A DNA stretch of 23,256 nucleotides. It comes from Coriobacteriia bacterium (GTDB taxonomy: Bacteria > Actinomycetota > Coriobacteriia > Anaerosomatales > SLCP01). The stretch lies in contig SLCP01000017.1 of the NCBI GenBank assembly GCA_007125735.1, positions 1 through 23,256 of the forward strand. Reading direction: 5' to 3'. Shown here piece after piece: positions 22,307 to 23,256 of the stretch. Every line of letters starts with the position of its first letter. Positions within the stretch are counted from its first letter, which is position 1. The notes under the pieces were generated by a model that was given only the letters and a program-made list of their open reading frames with translations, did no database searches and was not told the origin of the DNA. The translations under genes and the position numbers were made by a program.

Positions 22307-22346
22307 TCACCGGCGCTCGAATCCTCAGAATCGGGGATACAGCCGT

Positions 22347-23256
22347 ATGGGGGTCGAACACGACACGGGGCACGACGCGGCGACCAAGTTTCGAGTGATG
22401 GTCGTGACCGTTCTCGGAGCGGGCATCGTCTTCCTCGACACGAGCGTGGCCAATGTCGCCCTACCGGCGATCCAGAGGGATCTCGGAATCTCCACCGCGC
22501 TGCAGCAGTGGGTCGCCTCCGGCTACCTGCTCACACTCTCGGTGCTGCTGCTCGTTGGCGGCAGGCTCGCCGACGTGTTCGGACGACGCTTCGCCTTCAT
22601 CACGGGGCTGGCCGCTTACTCGGCACTCGCGCTCGTAGCCGGTCTCGCCCCGACGGGACTCGTGCTGGTCGGGGCTCGTATCGCGCAGGGGGTCGCAGGC
22701 GCGCTGCTCGTGCCCACCACACTCGCGATCATCAACGCGACGTTCCCGTCGAACGAACGAGGTGCGGCGATCGGCACGTGGGCCGCATGGTCAGGTATCA
22801 CCACGATCCTCGGTCCGGTACTCGGCGGGCTCGTCATCGACAACTTCACGTGGCGCTACGCGTTCTTCATCAGTCCGGTCGTGGCCGTCGCCGCCCTCAT
22901 CCTCGCCCGAGGGGTGCCCGAGTCGCGCGACGAGAGCGCCGTGCGCTCGATCGACTACGGTGGCGCACTGCTCGTGTGTGCCGCCCTTGGCGGCATCGTC
23001 TTCGCACTCATCCAGGGCCCCGTCGCCGGGTGGGGCGCACCGGAGGTCGTCTGGGCGGCGGTCCTCGGCACCGCGCTGCTGCCCGTCCTCGTCCTCTATG
23101 AGCGCACCCGCGACCATCCGATCGTACCGCTCGGCATGTTCGCCAACCGTAACCTTGCCGTAGCCAACGTCGCCACGTTCTTCGTGTACGCTGGCTTGTA
23201 CGGCACCTTCTTCTACGTGTCGCTGTACGCGCAGACCGCGCTCGGGGCCTCGGCCA
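22347..23256 (+). CDS. DHA2-type MFS exporter, N-terminal part (cut by window end)
   Basis: The frame from ATG 22347 stays open to the last base, giving 303 residues with no stop. It is an MFS drug/proton antiporter of the 14-helix EmrB/QacA class. The class motif FLDTSVANVALPAI is near residue 36, GRLADVFGRR follows in the first cytoplasmic loop, and WRYAFFIS is in helix 6. About eight or nine helices are included. Substrate cannot be read. GGGG lies about ten bases before the ATG. The 40-base gap after the DUF5677-like gene shows no clear terminator, so co-transcription is possible. Confidence 0.9.
   Translation, partial: MGVEHDTGHDAATKFRVMVVTVLGAGIVFLDTSVANVALPAIQRDLGISTALQQWVASGYLLTLSVLLLVGGRLADVFGRRFAFITGLAAYSALALVAGLAPTGLVLVGARIAQGVAGALLVPTTLAIINATFPSNERGAAIGTWAAWSGITTILGPVLGGLVIDNFTWRYAFFISPVVAVAALILARGVPESRDESAVRSIDYGGALLVCAALGGIVFALIQGPVAGWGAPEVVWAAVLGTALLPVLVLYERTRDHPIVPLGMFANRNLAVANVATFFVYAGLYGTFFYVSLYAQTALGASA

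Noticed and set aside
1..23256. CRISPR array, insertion sequence, phage or attachment site
   Set aside because: No regularly spaced repeat, transposase, integrase or flanking target duplication was seen on reading both strands.

Overview
The window is GC-rich and densely coding on both strands. It contains 19 confidently placed protein genes or better, one tRNA gene, and no rRNA, CRISPR array, transposase or phage gene. The gene set suggests a deep-branching, high-GC actinobacterium, most likely a Coriobacteriia-type anaerobe. This is an inference: Veg, SpoVG, an AbrB-type regulator and L25/Ctc sit in a Bacillota-like order, a ferredoxin-DUF362 protein is present, and no sporulation gene is seen. 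A high-GC Bacillota lineage such as Symbiobacterium relatives is the main alternative.

Region 1 (1-1313, + strand): a secreted coiled-coil M23 peptidase. Region 2 (1369-14076, almost all - strand) is a long housekeeping block. Read in the - direction it runs rsmI, (abrB, inverted), metG, tatD, an iron-sulfur flavoprotein, a YabE-like G5/3D protein, rsmA, veg, ispE, a MobA-like nucleotidyltransferase, spoVG, tRNA-Gln, glmU, prs, rplY/ctc, pth. As I recall it, this matches the Bacillus subtilis order yabC(rsmI)-abrB-metS-yabD-yabE-rnmV-ksgA-yabG-veg-sspF-ispE-purR-yabJ-spoVG-gcaD-prs-ctc-spoVC, with the sporulation genes missing and rnmV and purR replaced by other genes. Several pairs overlap by one or four bases (tatD/flavoprotein, ispE/nucleotidyltransferase, glmU/prs). 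Good sigma-A-like promoters precede veg, the G5/3D gene, tRNA-Gln and metG. GC-rich stem-loops without U-tracts sit in several intercistronic gaps.

Region 3 (14080-17969, - strand): a multi-pass membrane protein with a proline-rich tail, a DUF362/ferredoxin protein that overlaps a ROK-family sugar kinase, and an ImmA/IrrE-like protein whose HExxH glutamate is leucine.

Region 4 (18118-23256, + strand): a HEAT-repeat protein, an HD-GYP-like protein with Tyr in place of the metal-binding His of the HD pair, a DUF5677-like protein, and the start of a DHA2-type MFS exporter that leaves the window. The HEAT and HD-GYP-like proteins share a homologous N-terminal module of about 130-150 residues. 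That tandem pair, divergent from the ImmA-like gene across an 11-bp perfect inverted repeat, is the least explained and most interesting part of the window.

Intergenic gaps are all under about 150 bases.
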